Shown here piece by piece: positions 48,657 through 56,592 of a stretch of 64,000 bases of DNA (position 1 is the first letter of the stretch; each line of letters starts with the position of its first letter). The stretch spans positions 3,348,001-3,412,000 of the forward strand of contig OZ251980.1 in the NCBI GenBank assembly GCA_965246745.1. The letters are read 5' to 3'. The notes under the pieces were generated by a model, which was not told where the DNA came from, ran no database searches, and was given only the letters and a program-made list of their open reading frames with translations. Both the position numbers and the translations under genes were made by a program. This stretch comes from JANXMY01 sp965246745. GTDB lineage: Bacteria; Armatimonadota; Armatimonadia; Armatimonadales; Capsulimonadaceae.

Positions 48657-50420
48657 ATGACAACCACCACACAAAAACCCAAAACACAGCAGCCCAAAAC
48701 CAAGCAAGCCACCAAGCCGCCGAAAACGGCTCCCGCCCCGGCCGCCGCTGCGGGGGCGGCCAGCACGAAAACCCTGCAAATCATCCCGCTCGGCGGGATC
48801 GGCGAAATCGGCAAAAACATGACTGCCGTGCGCTGCGGCGACGAAATTATCGTCATTGACTGCGGCCTCGCCTTCCCCGGCGCGGACCAGCTCGGGGTAG
48901 ATTTGGTCATCCCGGACATCTCCTATTTGCTGGAGCACAAAGAGATGGTCAAAGGGATTATTCTGACCCACGGCCACGAGGACCATATCGGCTCGCTGTC
49001 GTTTGTCTTGAAGCAGCTTAATGTCCCCGTCTACGGCACGCGGCTGACCATCGGCTTCACCAAAGGCAAGCTGAGCGAGTACAAAGTCCTGGACCGGGCC
49101 AAGCTGCACACGTTCAGCGCCGAGGATCGGTTCAAGGTTGGCATATTCGACATTGAGCCGTTTCGGGTATCGCACTCCATCCCCGACGCGGTCGGCTTCG
49201 CCGTGCATACCCCCGCCGGGACTCTCGTGCACACCGGCGACTTCAAGTTCGACCAGACGCCCGTAGACGGACAGTTGTTCGACATTGCGCGATTGACACG
49301 GATTGGGCAGGAGGGCGTCCTCGTCCTTTTGTCCGACTGCACCAATGTCGAGCGCACCGGCTTTGTGCCGTCGGAGCGGATTGTCGGCGATTCGTTCGAC
49401 AAAATCTTCCGGGACGCCCAAAAGCGGATTATTCTCGCGTGCTTTGCGTCCAATGTCCACCGAGTCCAGCAGGCGATTGACGTTTCGGTCAAATACGGCC
49501 GCAAAGTCGCGCTGATGGGCCGCTCGATGGAGCGCAACATGGAGATGGCGCAGCAGATGGGGTATCTAAAAATCCCCGAAGGCACGATGATCCGGGCCGA
49601 CGAAATCGAGGATTATTTCCCGCAGCAGGTCACGGTGATTACCACCGGGTCGCAGGGCGAGCCGATGGCGGGCCTGTCGCGGATCGCGCAGGACGAGCAC
49701 CGCAAAATCAAAATCGTCGCCGGCGACTCGGTGATTTTGTCCGCGTCGGCCATCCCCGGCAACGAAGACGCCGTGTACCGGACCATCAACCACTTATTCC
49801 GGCGCGGGGCCAATGTTTATTACGACGGCGTCGCGACGGTCCATGTGTCCGGCCACGGCTACGCCGACGAGCTGCGCTTGATGCTGAACCTGGTCGAGCC
49901 GCAGTACGTTATGCCGGTTCACGGCGAATACCGCATGCTGCACCGCTACGCCAAGATGGCTGAGGACATGGGCTGGCCGCCCGAAGATATTATCCGGGCG
50001 GAGATCGGCGACATTATCGAAGTCGGCGAGGATGTCGCGGGCGTCATCGGGCGGGTCGAGAAAAGCGGCGCGGTGCTGATTGACGGCACCGGCATCGGCG
50101 ACGTGAGCGAAGTCGTGCTCAGGGACCGCCTGCATATCGGCTCCGACGGCTTTTTGGTTTTGGTCGTCGGCATCTCCCAGGAAACCGGCGAGATTGTCAG
50201 CGGCCCCGAAGTGATCTCGCGCGGCTTTGTTTACATGGACCAGTCGGAAGAGCTGGTCGAGGAAATCAAGCAGGTGATCGTCAATAAAATCAAGAACCTG
50301 CCGGAAGAAGACAACGACTGGATGGTCGTCCAGCAGGACCTGCGCGACGCCGTTTCCAAGTTCCTGTACAAAAAGACCGCCCGCCGCCCGCTCATCCTGC
50401 CGATCCTGCTGGATTTGTAA
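48657..50420 (+). CDS. rnj: Ribonuclease J
   Basis: RNase J is a metallo-beta-lactamase-fold exo- and endoribonuclease central to mRNA decay and rRNA maturation in bacteria lacking or supplementing RNase E. The 587-residue product has HGHEDH at 105-110 and the beta-CASP motifs, including SGHGYADEL-type sequence (VSGHGYADELRLML). The first 38 residues are a Lys/Thr/Ala/Pro-rich extension not needed for the fold. The last codons (RRPLILPILLDL) are repeated twice downstream as short DNA copies at cassette borders. Confidence 0.95.
   Translation: MTTTTQKPKTQQPKTKQATKPPKTAPAPAAAAGAASTKTLQIIPLGGIGEIGKNMTAVRCGDEIIVIDCGLAFPGADQLGVDLVIPDISYLLEHKEMVKGIILTHGHEDHIGSLSFVLKQLNVPVYGTRLTIGFTKGKLSEYKVLDRAKLHTFSAEDRFKVGIFDIEPFRVSHSIPDAVGFAVHTPAGTLVHTGDFKFDQTPVDGQLFDIARLTRIGQEGVLVLLSDCTNVERTGFVPSERIVGDSFDKIFRDAQKRIILACFASNVHRVQQAIDVSVKYGRKVALMGRSMERNMEMAQQMGYLKIPEGTMIRADEIEDYFPQQVTVITTGSQGEPMAGLSRIAQDEHRKIKIVAGDSVILSASAIPGNEDAVYRTINHLFRRGANVYYDGVATVHVSGHGYADELRLMLNLVEPQYVMPVHGEYRMLHRYAKMAEDMGWPPEDIIRAEIGDIIEVGEDVAGVIGRVEKSGAVLIDGTGIGDVSEVVLRDRLHIGSDGFLVLVVGISQETGEIVSGPEVISRGFVYMDQSEELVEEIKQVIVNKIKNLPEEDNDWMVVQQDLRDAVSKFLYKKTARRPLILPILLDL
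50382..50419 (+). repeat. att-like direct repeat R1 (native 3' end of rnj)
   Basis: The 38 bases begin CGCCGCCCGCTCATCCTGCC and end CTGCTGGATTTGTA. They recur at 51076-51113 with two changes and, less completely, at 51699-51733. R1 is inside the rnj coding sequence. Confidence 0.85.
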
Positions 50421-50434
50421 AAGAGGAGAAAACT

Positions 50435-50692
50435 ATGATTGCCGAACCAAGATCAAACGACACAATAGAACGTGGTCAAAGACTTTTTGAGACGCAGATT
50501 GAGCCACGCTTAACCGGCAGAAATCCAGACGACTTTCTCGTGATTGATGTGCTGTCCGGCGACTACGAGGTTTCTAGTGATGAGATCAGCGGTCGAGACA
50601 GCCTGCGCGTCCGCCGCCCGGACGCGATAATCTATTTGCGTCGTGTTGGGGATGAGGCTGCTTACACGGTTGGCGGGGGCTATCAAGAATGA
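50435..50692 (+). CDS. Small partner protein of the retropepsin-like gene
   Basis: The ATG follows AAGAGGAG, five bases before it. The 85-residue acidic product (FLVIDVLSGDYEVSSDE, IIYLRRVGDEAAYTVGGG) looks like a small beta-rich protein. From memory, similar two-gene sets (this kind of protein plus a clan AA protease) are frequent in Cyanobacteria. Its stop overlaps the start of the next gene in ATGA, so the two are coupled. Function unknown; a toxin-antitoxin-like pair is one possibility. Confidence 0.75.
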   Translation: MIAEPRSNDTIERGQRLFETQIEPRLTGRNPDDFLVIDVLSGDYEVSSDEISGRDSLRVRRPDAIIYLRRVGDEAAYTVGGGYQE

Positions 50693-51063
50693 TCCTAGCG
50701 ACTGTAGACCCGCGTCGTCGCATCATTCTTACATTAAACCTAAGCGGCCCGAACGGTCAACAGGAAGCGGTCGAGTTTCAGGTTGACACCGGCTTCAACG
50801 GGTCTCTGCAACTGCCTCTGGCAATTGCGGTACGGCTGGGGCTAGCCCAAGAAGAAGCTGTTATGATGCGCTTATCGAACGGTAGTCGTGTCCAAGTTCC
50901 TGTGTACAGGGTTCAGGTCTCCTGGGATGGGCTAGAAAAATCGGTAGACCTTCCGGCTGCCGGCCAGCAGCCGCTGATTGGAACCGGCTTGCTGGATGGG
51001 CACCGGCTAAATGCTGAAATCAAGCCGGGGGGAACGGTAATAATCGAGGCGCTGCCGCTGTAA
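50689..51063 (+). CDS. Retropepsin-like aspartic protease (clan AA)
   Basis: The 124-residue protein has the active-site motif DTGFNG at 33-38 and the later hydrophobic-Gly motif PLIGTGLLDGHRL, the pattern of single-domain retropepsins, which work as dimers. Target proteins are unknown. It is translated from an ATGA overlap with the preceding small gene. The unit ends 12 bases before the second copy of the rnj 3' end. Confidence 0.82.
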   Translation: MILATVDPRRRIILTLNLSGPNGQQEAVEFQVDTGFNGSLQLPLAIAVRLGLAQEEAVMMRLSNGSRVQVPVYRVQVSWDGLEKSVDLPAAGQQPLIGTGLLDGHRLNAEIKPGGTVIIEALPL

Positions 51064-51075
51064 GGGGAAACCGCT

Positions 51076-51113
51076 CGCCGCCCGCTCATCCTGCCCATTC
51101 TGCTGGATTTGTA
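51076..51113 (+). repeat. att-like direct repeat R2 (second copy of the rnj 3' end)
   Basis: CGCCGCCCGCTCATCCTGCC followed by CATTCTGCTGGATTTGTA differs from R1 by two bases; similarity extends about ten bases further upstream with silent changes (GAAACCGCT against AAGACCGCC). In its original frame it still encodes TARRPLILPILLDL and a stop, though no start precedes it. It therefore looks like a leftover of a gene 3' end. Confidence 0.85.
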
Positions 51114-51136
51114 GGCGGCCTTTCGAGGAGAACGCG

Positions 51137-51361
51137 ATGCAGGCATTGAAATACCAAGCGGAAGTCGGCGCAGACGGGGAAGTCATGCTTCCCCGACTGC
51201 GGCTTGACGAGGGAACGCCAGTTGAGGTAATCGTCCTCGTGCGCGAATTGGACGCCGCCGCGCTCGAAACTCAAGATCAGCAAGAAATACGGCGTTTATC
51301 GGCGAAGACTATGGACTACTGGGACAATCCTATTGACGACGAGGTTTGGAACAATGCCTAA
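51137..51361 (+). CDS. Antitoxin-like protein of a PemK/MazF module
   Basis: The 74-residue product begins with an AbrB/MazE-like strand set (ALKYQAEVGADGEVMLPRLRLDEGTPVEVIVLV) and ends in an acidic tail suited to binding the toxin (MDYWDNPIDDEVWNNA). GAGGAG precedes the ATG. Its stop codon overlaps the toxin start by eight bases. It is assigned by this pairing and shape. Confidence 0.8.
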   Translation: MQALKYQAEVGADGEVMLPRLRLDEGTPVEVIVLVRELDAAALETQDQQEIRRLSAKTMDYWDNPIDDEVWNNA

Positions 51362-51692
51362 GCAGCGCGACATTGTGCTGATTGCGGTGCCTTACGCCGA
51401 CCTAAGCGCGACGAAGCGTCGTCCGGTGCTGATCTTGTCGTCCAACAAACATCTTCAACAGTCGCCGGATATGCTGGTCGCGACAATTACCTCTAATGTG
51501 ACTGCCGGTATGATTGGAGTGATATTTGATACGCCAGACATGCAGGTTGGTCGTATGCAAATGAAGAGTCTCATTCGTGCCGACAAAATTCACAATTTGA
51601 GCCAATCGGAAATTATCAAAACCTTCGGTATTTTAGGTCAGCCCGCGTTTGACAAAGTCCTGGCCGAGCTTGATGACGTTTTGGGCCGGTGA
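51354..51692 (+). CDS. PemK/MazF family toxin
   Basis: MazF-type toxins are sequence-specific mRNA endonucleases. The 112-residue product opens MPKQRDIVLIAVPYADLSATKRRPVLILS, with the conserved RP-V-L-I-L motif, and has the MKSLIRADKIHNLSQSEI segment typical of the family. The true start is the ATG at 51354 inside the antitoxin gene. Together they form the second cassette after rnj. Confidence 0.9.
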   Translation: MPKQRDIVLIAVPYADLSATKRRPVLILSSNKHLQQSPDMLVATITSNVTAGMIGVIFDTPDMQVGRMQMKSLIRADKIHNLSQSEIIKTFGILGQPAFDKVLAELDDVLGR

Positions 51693-51698
51693 CAGTAT

Positions 51699-51733
51699 GC
51701 CGTCCGCTCATCCTGCCCATTCTGCTGGATTTA
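51699..51733 (+). repeat. att-like direct repeat R3 (third copy of the rnj 3' end)
   Basis: GCCGTCCGCTCATCCTGCCC and then ATTCTGCTGGATTTA match R2 with one substitution and one missing base near the end. It lies seven bases after the toxin stop and closes the second cassette. Confidence 0.82.
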
Positions 51734-51759
51734 TGACGAGGTGCCAAAAGGAGGCAGCA

Positions 51760-52245
51760 ATGACTGAGCCGACCGAGATGGAAGCGATTGGCGCGTCTGA
51801 GGAAGACAATGCCGCTGTTTTGGACGCAGACGCCGGCAGTCTAAAGCACTGGAGAAAGCCAATGGTCATCGGCAAAATCGGCGCAGACCTGCGCCCGATG
51901 GTTCCGATTGTCGTGCAGGGCGCGGATGGAGCGGAGCGCAAAATCCCCGTGCTGCTGTCTACGGGCTTTCGCGAGGCCCTGCTGCTGCCGCCCGCCGAAG
52001 TCGCCGCGCTCGGCCTGCCGGCTGCCGGCGAGCGCGACGTGGAGTTCCCCGACGGCAGCCGGATTGTCGCGACGGTGCATCCCGCCCAAGTGCTTTTGAT
52101 GGGCGAAGCGCACCCCGTAGACATTCTGGCCGGCGGCTGGGAGGCCCGCATGGGCCTGGCGCTTTTCCAAAATTGCCGACTCAGCATGCGGTTTGTGCCC
52201 GGCGAAGAAGTCCGCGCCGAGCGGCTCGAGCGAAACACGCCGTAA
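51760..52245 (+). CDS. Retropepsin-fold protein lacking the catalytic Asp
   Basis: The ATG at 51760 follows AAAGGAGG. The 161-residue protein resembles the clan AA protease at 50689 in layout (a strand, then STGFREALLLPPAEVAALGL, then a PDGSRI turn and LAGGWEARMGLALF). The active-site Asp is replaced by Ser (S67-T68-G69), so it is probably not a protease. It may be an inhibitor, a decoy or a binding protein. It is the third cassette after rnj; no further repeat was seen after it. Confidence 0.7.
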   Translation: MTEPTEMEAIGASEEDNAAVLDADAGSLKHWRKPMVIGKIGADLRPMVPIVVQGADGAERKIPVLLSTGFREALLLPPAEVAALGLPAAGERDVEFPDGSRIVATVHPAQVLLMGEAHPVDILAGGWEARMGLALFQNCRLSMRFVPGEEVRAERLERNTP

Positions 52246-52258
52246 CGCAGCGGCGTCG

Positions 52259-53080
52259 TCAGGCCGCCTTGCGGCGGCGTGCCCGCAGCGCCAGGCCGGT
52301 GCCGCCGAGGCCGAGCAGCGCCCACACGGCAAGCGCGGACGGCTCCGGGGCGGCGGACGCGGGGGTGCCGGTGCGGAGGATGACCGTGCCGCCGTTGAAA
52401 ACAGTCGCCTCGAACGGCGACACCCCGAACAGCAGGGTGCCGCTGAGAGTGCCGCTTGCGCCCGACGGCAGCGCGGCGTTGCTGAGCGCGGTGGTGCGCC
52501 CGGCGGCGTCGGTGAAGAGAAAATCGCTGCTGCCCCGGCTGACCAATTCCAAAACGCCGCTGCCGACCGTAGACAGCCCGTAGCCGCCGGTCCCTGCGGA
52601 AAACTCGCCCCCGTAAATGGAAACCGGGCCGGAGCCGGACGCATAAACGCCGTAGCCGTTGTCGCCGCCGGTGAACGTGCCGCCGGTAATCAGCACCCGG
52701 CCCGTGCCTTCGCTTCGCAGTCCGCTGCCGCCGCTGCCTGCGCTGAGGTCCCCGCCCAGGATCAACACCGGGCTGCTCCCGCCGGCCACAAGCCCCGCGC
52801 CGCCGCTGCCGGCGCTCAGCGCCGCGCCGGAGTTCAAGGCGAAGCTGCCGGTGCCGACAGTCCGCACCGCCGCCCCGCCGTCGCCGGCACGGTAAGTGGA
52901 CACGGAATTGCCGACAGTTCGCTGTCCGCCTTGAAGGCCCTCCGTGCCCGCCGCCGCGACCGTGACGCTGTCGCCGCTGCCGACGGTGAGGGTGGTCTGC
53001 GCGTGCGCCGAGGCCGCGAAACACACGAGCGCCGCCAGGGCGGCAAACACCGGCCGCCCCGGCCGCCAAACGCTCTGCAT
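52259..53080 (-). CDS. PEP-CTERM sorting domain protein with Gly-rich repeats
   Basis: The 273-residue product has a signal peptide (ends ASAHA) and about eight Gly/Ser-rich repeats suited to a right-handed beta-helix, such as GLRSEGTGRVLITGGTF and GVYASGSGPVSIYGGEF. It ends in a PEP-CTERM tail: the PEP motif (APEPSALAV), one membrane helix and a basic RARRRKAA end. Such proteins are cleaved and anchored by an exosortase and are associated with exopolysaccharide. No exosortase is in the window. Confidence 0.87.
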   Translation of the reverse strand: MQSVWRPGRPVFAALAALVCFAASAHAQTTLTVGSGDSVTVAAAGTEGLQGGQRTVGNSVSTYRAGDGGAAVRTVGTGSFALNSGAALSAGSGGAGLVAGGSSPVLILGGDLSAGSGGSGLRSEGTGRVLITGGTFTGGDNGYGVYASGSGPVSIYGGEFSAGTGGYGLSTVGSGVLELVSRGSSDFLFTDAAGRTTALSNAALPSGASGTLSGTLLFGVSPFEATVFNGGTVILRTGTPASAAPEPSALAVWALLGLGGTGLALRARRRKAA

Positions 53081-53217
53081 GAAATTTCCTCTTGCCAGTC
53101 GTGACTGCGCCGAAGCATACTTGTTCCGGCGGACGACTTCTTTCCGCTGTGCTTACCTGCAAAAAGAATGCCAAGCAGGCGCTTTTTCCACAAATTCCCG
53201 CAACTTTACCGGGCCGG

Positions 53218-53694
53218 CTATTTCTCGTTGGCGATGTAATCTACAATCACCTCGCAGGGGGCGGCCAGAAACAGCTCGCGGGCCAGGTCGCCGGGCAGGC
53301 CGCGCAGGCGGTCGGGGCGGCCGCCGAGCACCAGAAGGTCCACGCGCTCTTCGGCGATGAGCGACAAAATGCGCTCTTTGGCCTTGCGGGTGCGGTGAAT
53401 GACCGATTCAATCTGCACATTGTAAGGCACGGCGGCCCGCTCGGCAAGATTGAGCGCATTCGCCGCGACCGACTCGGCGTCGGGCAGCGATGCCTCCAGC
53501 GGCAGAATGCGCGGGACTTCAATGATATACGCAAGCTGGATACGCGTTTGAGTGCCCTCGGCCAGCCGAAACGCGACTTCCAGGGCACGGTTCGAGTAGG
53601 GCTGGTCCACGGCGGGGATCAGCATGCAGGACCACTGGCCGGGCGGCGCGGCGGCGTCGGGCGCGGGTTTCGGGCGGCGGTTAAAGAGGGACAT
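53218..53694 (-). CDS. Universal stress protein (UspA) family protein
   Basis: The 158-residue protein has the Usp fold pattern: a first strand after a Pro-rich leader (CMLIPAVDQPYSNRALEVA), IQLAYIIEVPRILPLE, and the late LLVLGGRPDRLRGLPGDLARELFLAAPCEVIVD. The ATP-binding G-x2-G-x9-G-S/T pattern is only partly kept, so nucleotide binding is uncertain. It is divergent from mrp. Confidence 0.82.
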   Translation of the reverse strand: MSLFNRRPKPAPDAAAPPGQWSCMLIPAVDQPYSNRALEVAFRLAEGTQTRIQLAYIIEVPRILPLEASLPDAESVAANALNLAERAAVPYNVQIESVIHRTRKAKERILSLIAEERVDLLVLGGRPDRLRGLPGDLARELFLAAPCEVIVDYIANEK

Positions 53695-53712
53695 GGAAAC
53701 AGGGCCTTTGGT

Positions 53713-53742
53713 TTGACAGAAAACAAGCGGGACGGGTACAAT
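53713..53742 (+). promoter_or_regulatory. Promoter for mrp
   Basis: TTGACA (53713-53718) and TACAAT (53737-53742) are 18 bases apart, 24 bases upstream of the mrp ATG. Confidence 0.8.
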
Positions 53743-53765
53743 CTTCTTCGAGGATTGTACCCCAA

Positions 53766-54869
53766 ATGCCGACTACAACAGAGAACGCAATTACAAACGA
53801 AGACGTATTAGCGGCCCTGCGCCGTGTGATAGACCCGGATTTCCGCAAAGACCTGGTGACGCTGGGAATGATCAAAAACGTCAGCGTAGACGGTCCCGAT
53901 GTGTCGTTTACGGTGGAGCTGACGACCCCGGCCTGCCCGCTGAAAGAAGAAATCGAGCGGATGTGCCGCGAGGAAGTCGGGAGCATCCCCGGCGTCGGCG
54001 CGATTGCGATTGAAATGACCGCCGTGGTCCGCGCGAACACCGGGCGCGGCATTCCGACCCAGCAGGCGCTTCCCGGCGTCAAGAATATCATCGCGATTGC
54101 GTCGGGCAAAGGCGGGGTCGGCAAAAGCACGGTGTCGGCCAACATCGCCTGCGCCCTCGCGCAGATGGGCGCGAAAGTCGGCCTCATGGACGCCGACATT
54201 TACGGGCCGTCCATTCCGATCATCATGGGGGTCGAGGACCGGCAGCCGGAAGTGGACGCCAAAAAAGAAGTCATGCTGCCGATTGAGCAGTACGGCGTCA
54301 AGATTATGAGCATGGGCTTTTTGCAGCCCGGCGGCTCGGCGGTGATCTGGCGCGGCCCGATGGTCGCCAAAGCCGTGCAGCAGTTTCTGCGCGATGTGCA
54401 GTGGGGCGACATTGACTATCTGATCGTAGACCTGCCGCCGGGCACGGGCGACGCCCAATTAACACTGGCGCAGGCGATTCCCCTGTCGGGCGCGGTGGTG
54501 GTGATGACCCCGCAGGACCTCGCCGCCGCCGTGGCCGTGAAAGCCGTGTCCATGTTTAAGCGGCTCGACGTTCCCATTCTCGGCATTGTCGAGAATATGT
54601 CGTATTTTCTGTGTCCGACCTGCAACTCGCGCCATCACGTTTTCTCGCACGGCGGCGGGCAGCAGGCCGCCGAAGCGCTCAGCGTCCCGTTCTTCGGCGC
54701 GATCCCGCTGGCGCTCGACATCGGCGCGGAAGCCGACGAAGGCACGCCGTCGGTGGTCGCCAGTCCGAACGGCCCGTATGCCCAGGTGTTCCGCGAAGTC
54801 GCCGAGCGGATCGCCCAAGCCGTCTCCATCGGAGCGCGGGCGTTTGTGCCGCTGGCGATGAGCAAATGA
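53766..54869 (+). CDS. mrp: Mrp/ApbC family iron-sulfur cluster carrier ATPase
   Basis: Mrp proteins bind and transfer Fe-S clusters to target proteins. The 367-residue product has an N-terminal MIP18-type domain (about 10-95, with DPDFRKDLVTLGMI and TTPACPLK) and the P-loop GKGGVGKST at 114-122. A CxxC pair (FLCPTCNS) near residue 281 carries the bridging cluster. The following transferase gene is 46 bases downstream and may be co-transcribed. Confidence 0.92.
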   Translation: MPTTTENAITNEDVLAALRRVIDPDFRKDLVTLGMIKNVSVDGPDVSFTVELTTPACPLKEEIERMCREEVGSIPGVGAIAIEMTAVVRANTGRGIPTQQALPGVKNIIAIASGKGGVGKSTVSANIACALAQMGAKVGLMDADIYGPSIPIIMGVEDRQPEVDAKKEVMLPIEQYGVKIMSMGFLQPGGSAVIWRGPMVAKAVQQFLRDVQWGDIDYLIVDLPPGTGDAQLTLAQAIPLSGAVVVMTPQDLAAAVAVKAVSMFKRLDVPILGIVENMSYFLCPTCNSRHHVFSHGGGQQAAEALSVPFFGAIPLALDIGAEADEGTPSVVASPNGPYAQVFREVAERIAQAVSIGARAFVPLAMSK

Positions 54870-54915
54870 ACCCACCTCCTTGCTTCGTAACAAGTTACTT
54901 CGCAGGGAAGTGGGT

Positions 54916-55773
54916 ATGACCCTTCCCGAATACCTTCTGCTTCTCGCGGCTCTTGCGTTCGGCTTCGGCAGCACCGCCTGGCTCGTCAAGCGCTACGATC
55001 TGCGACGCCCCAACTTCCTGGGCAGCCGCATTCCATCCGTCGCCGGGCTGGCGTTTGTGCTCGGCGGCGAGTTTTTTTATGCCGCCGTCGCCGCCGCGCA
55101 GGGCTGGCGGCACAGCTTGGCCTCCGTGTATTTCCTGATAACCCTCGGCTTCGGCGGCCTCGGACTGCTGGATGATTTGAAAGGGGACCGGAGCGCCGGC
55201 GGCTTTCGCGGGCATTTTCGGAAGCTGGCGCAGGGCACCATCACGACCGGGGCCGTGAAAGCCCTCGGCGGCGGGGCGCTAAGTTTGATCGCCGGGTATC
55301 TGATTGTCGTGCCGGGGCCGCTGTGGACGGCGCTTGTCGCCGGGCTGCTGATTGCGCTGTCGGCGAACACGCTGAATTTGCTCGACCTGCGGCCGGGCCG
55401 CTGCTTGTTCGGCTTCGGGGTGGGGGCGGGGGTGATTTTTCTGACACTGCTCGGTCAGCATTCGCCGGGGTCGGGGCTGCTGCTGTGGGCGGCGGCGGCG
55501 TTCGCCGTGATCTTGTACCCGCTGGACGCTGGGGGGACGGTGATGCTTGGGGACACGGGAGCCAATGCGTTCGGAGCCGTGCTCGGGGTCGCCGGCGCGA
55601 TTTATTTCCCGCCGTGGGCGCAGATGGTTTTGGCCGCGCTTCTGCTGGCGTTTCAAGTGTGGTGCGAGCGGCGCTCGCTGACGCAGCTCATCGAGTCGCG
55701 GCCGCTGCTACGCGCTTTGGACCGAAAAATCGGCATCCGGCCGGAGCCGGACCGCCCCGACATAAGTGGCTAG
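54916..55773 (+). CDS. MraY/WecA-like glycosyl-1-phosphate transferase, divergent
   Basis: The ATG at 54916 follows AGGGAAG. The 285-residue protein has eight or so membrane helices and the family motifs GLGLLDDLKGD, NTLNLLDLRPGR and MLGDTGANAFG, so it should move a sugar phosphate to a polyprenyl phosphate. It is shorter than MraY (about 360) and the cytoplasmic loops are reduced; a role in cell-wall or glycan assembly is likely but the sugar is unknown. The last 66 bases overlap the convergent NlpC/P60 gene. Confidence 0.83.
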   Translation: MTLPEYLLLLAALAFGFGSTAWLVKRYDLRRPNFLGSRIPSVAGLAFVLGGEFFYAAVAAAQGWRHSLASVYFLITLGFGGLGLLDDLKGDRSAGGFRGHFRKLAQGTITTGAVKALGGGALSLIAGYLIVVPGPLWTALVAGLLIALSANTLNLLDLRPGRCLFGFGVGAGVIFLTLLGQHSPGSGLLLWAAAAFAVILYPLDAGGTVMLGDTGANAFGAVLGVAGAIYFPPWAQMVLAALLLAFQVWCERRSLTQLIESRPLLRALDRKIGIRPEPDRPDISG

Positions 55774-56592
55774 GTACTCGGGCGCGTCGCAGAAGTCTAT
55801 CCGCACCCCGAGGCCGCCGCGCGAGTGCAGAAACCGGCCGTCGCCGAGCGCGATCCCGATATGGGTCGGCCGCTTGTCGTCCCGGCGGCTGAACACGACC
55901 AAATCTCCTGCATCAAAAACGGCGGTTTCCAGCGTTTGCCCGTCCTCTACCCGCGCAAAGCGCGTGTCGGCGAACTGCAAGTGTGCGTCGCGCAGTAATT
56001 GCAGGCCGCTGAGCTTAAACGCAAGCTGAGTCAGTCCTGAGCAGTCAATTCCGAACGGGGTCGTGCCGCCCCACAGGTAGGGGGTGCCGATCAGCCGCTT
56101 GCCCGTATCGGCGGCGACGGTGCCGAGCGCGGCGGTGATCGCGCCGCGCGGCAGGCCGCCGGCTTCGGCCAGTTGAAACTTGTCGCCGTCGTGGGTCCGG
56201 CTGAGGCTGACCGTGTGCACAAACCCGCGCTCGCCGCCCGGCAGGCGCACGGCGGCCCAGTCGCCTGCGCTCGATTGGCGGTCAATCGCAAGGCGCGTCC
56301 CGGCCGTCAGCTTGGTGATGATTTCGGAGCGGGCATCGGGGTAGGTGCAGACATCGGCGAACAGCGTTGCCACGGTGGTGGACAATAAATCGCCGAAATC
56401 GCCTGACAGCGCGAGAGCGCGGCTGTCTATCCAGCCTTCGTAGCGGTCTTCGGTGCCGACCCGGCAAAAGCCGCTTTGCTCTTCCCGCACTTCGGCCCGC
56501 TCGCCGAGAACGGCCTGCGAGACCAGCTCGGCGTCGCGGCTCGGCCCGGCCCGCAGCGCGGCGACATTTTGCGTGACAATTCGGTTATTCAC
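55708..56592 (-). CDS. NlpC/P60 family peptidoglycan endopeptidase with two SH3b domains
   Basis: The start is the GTG whose first bases overlap the upstream FHA gene stop (GTGA), so the two are coupled. The 294-residue product has two SH3-like domains (about 5-62 and 75-130) and the NlpC/P60 catalytic core with C184 (GIDCSGLTQLAF), H244 and H256. It cleaves peptide bonds in peptidoglycan stems. There is no obvious signal peptide, so export or a cytoplasmic recycling role (YkfC-like) must be considered. Confidence 0.88.
   Translation of the reverse strand: MNNRIVTQNVAALRAGPSRDAELVSQAVLGERAEVREEQSGFCRVGTEDRYEGWIDSRALALSGDFGDLLSTTVATLFADVCTYPDARSEIITKLTAGTRLAIDRQSSAGDWAAVRLPGGERGFVHTVSLSRTHDGDKFQLAEAGGLPRGAITAALGTVAADTGKRLIGTPYLWGGTTPFGIDCSGLTQLAFKLSGLQLLRDAHLQFADTRFARVEDGQTLETAVFDAGDLVVFSRRDDKRPTHIGIALGDGRFLHSRGGLGVRIDFCDAPEYLATYVGAVRLRPDADFSVQSA

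Noticed and set aside
51708..53174. Minus-strand frame of 488 codons over the PEP-CTERM gene
   Set aside because: It is a different frame of the same strand as the PEP-CTERM gene, Arg-rich without signal or motifs; the 273-residue frame has a full signal peptide and PEP-CTERM end.
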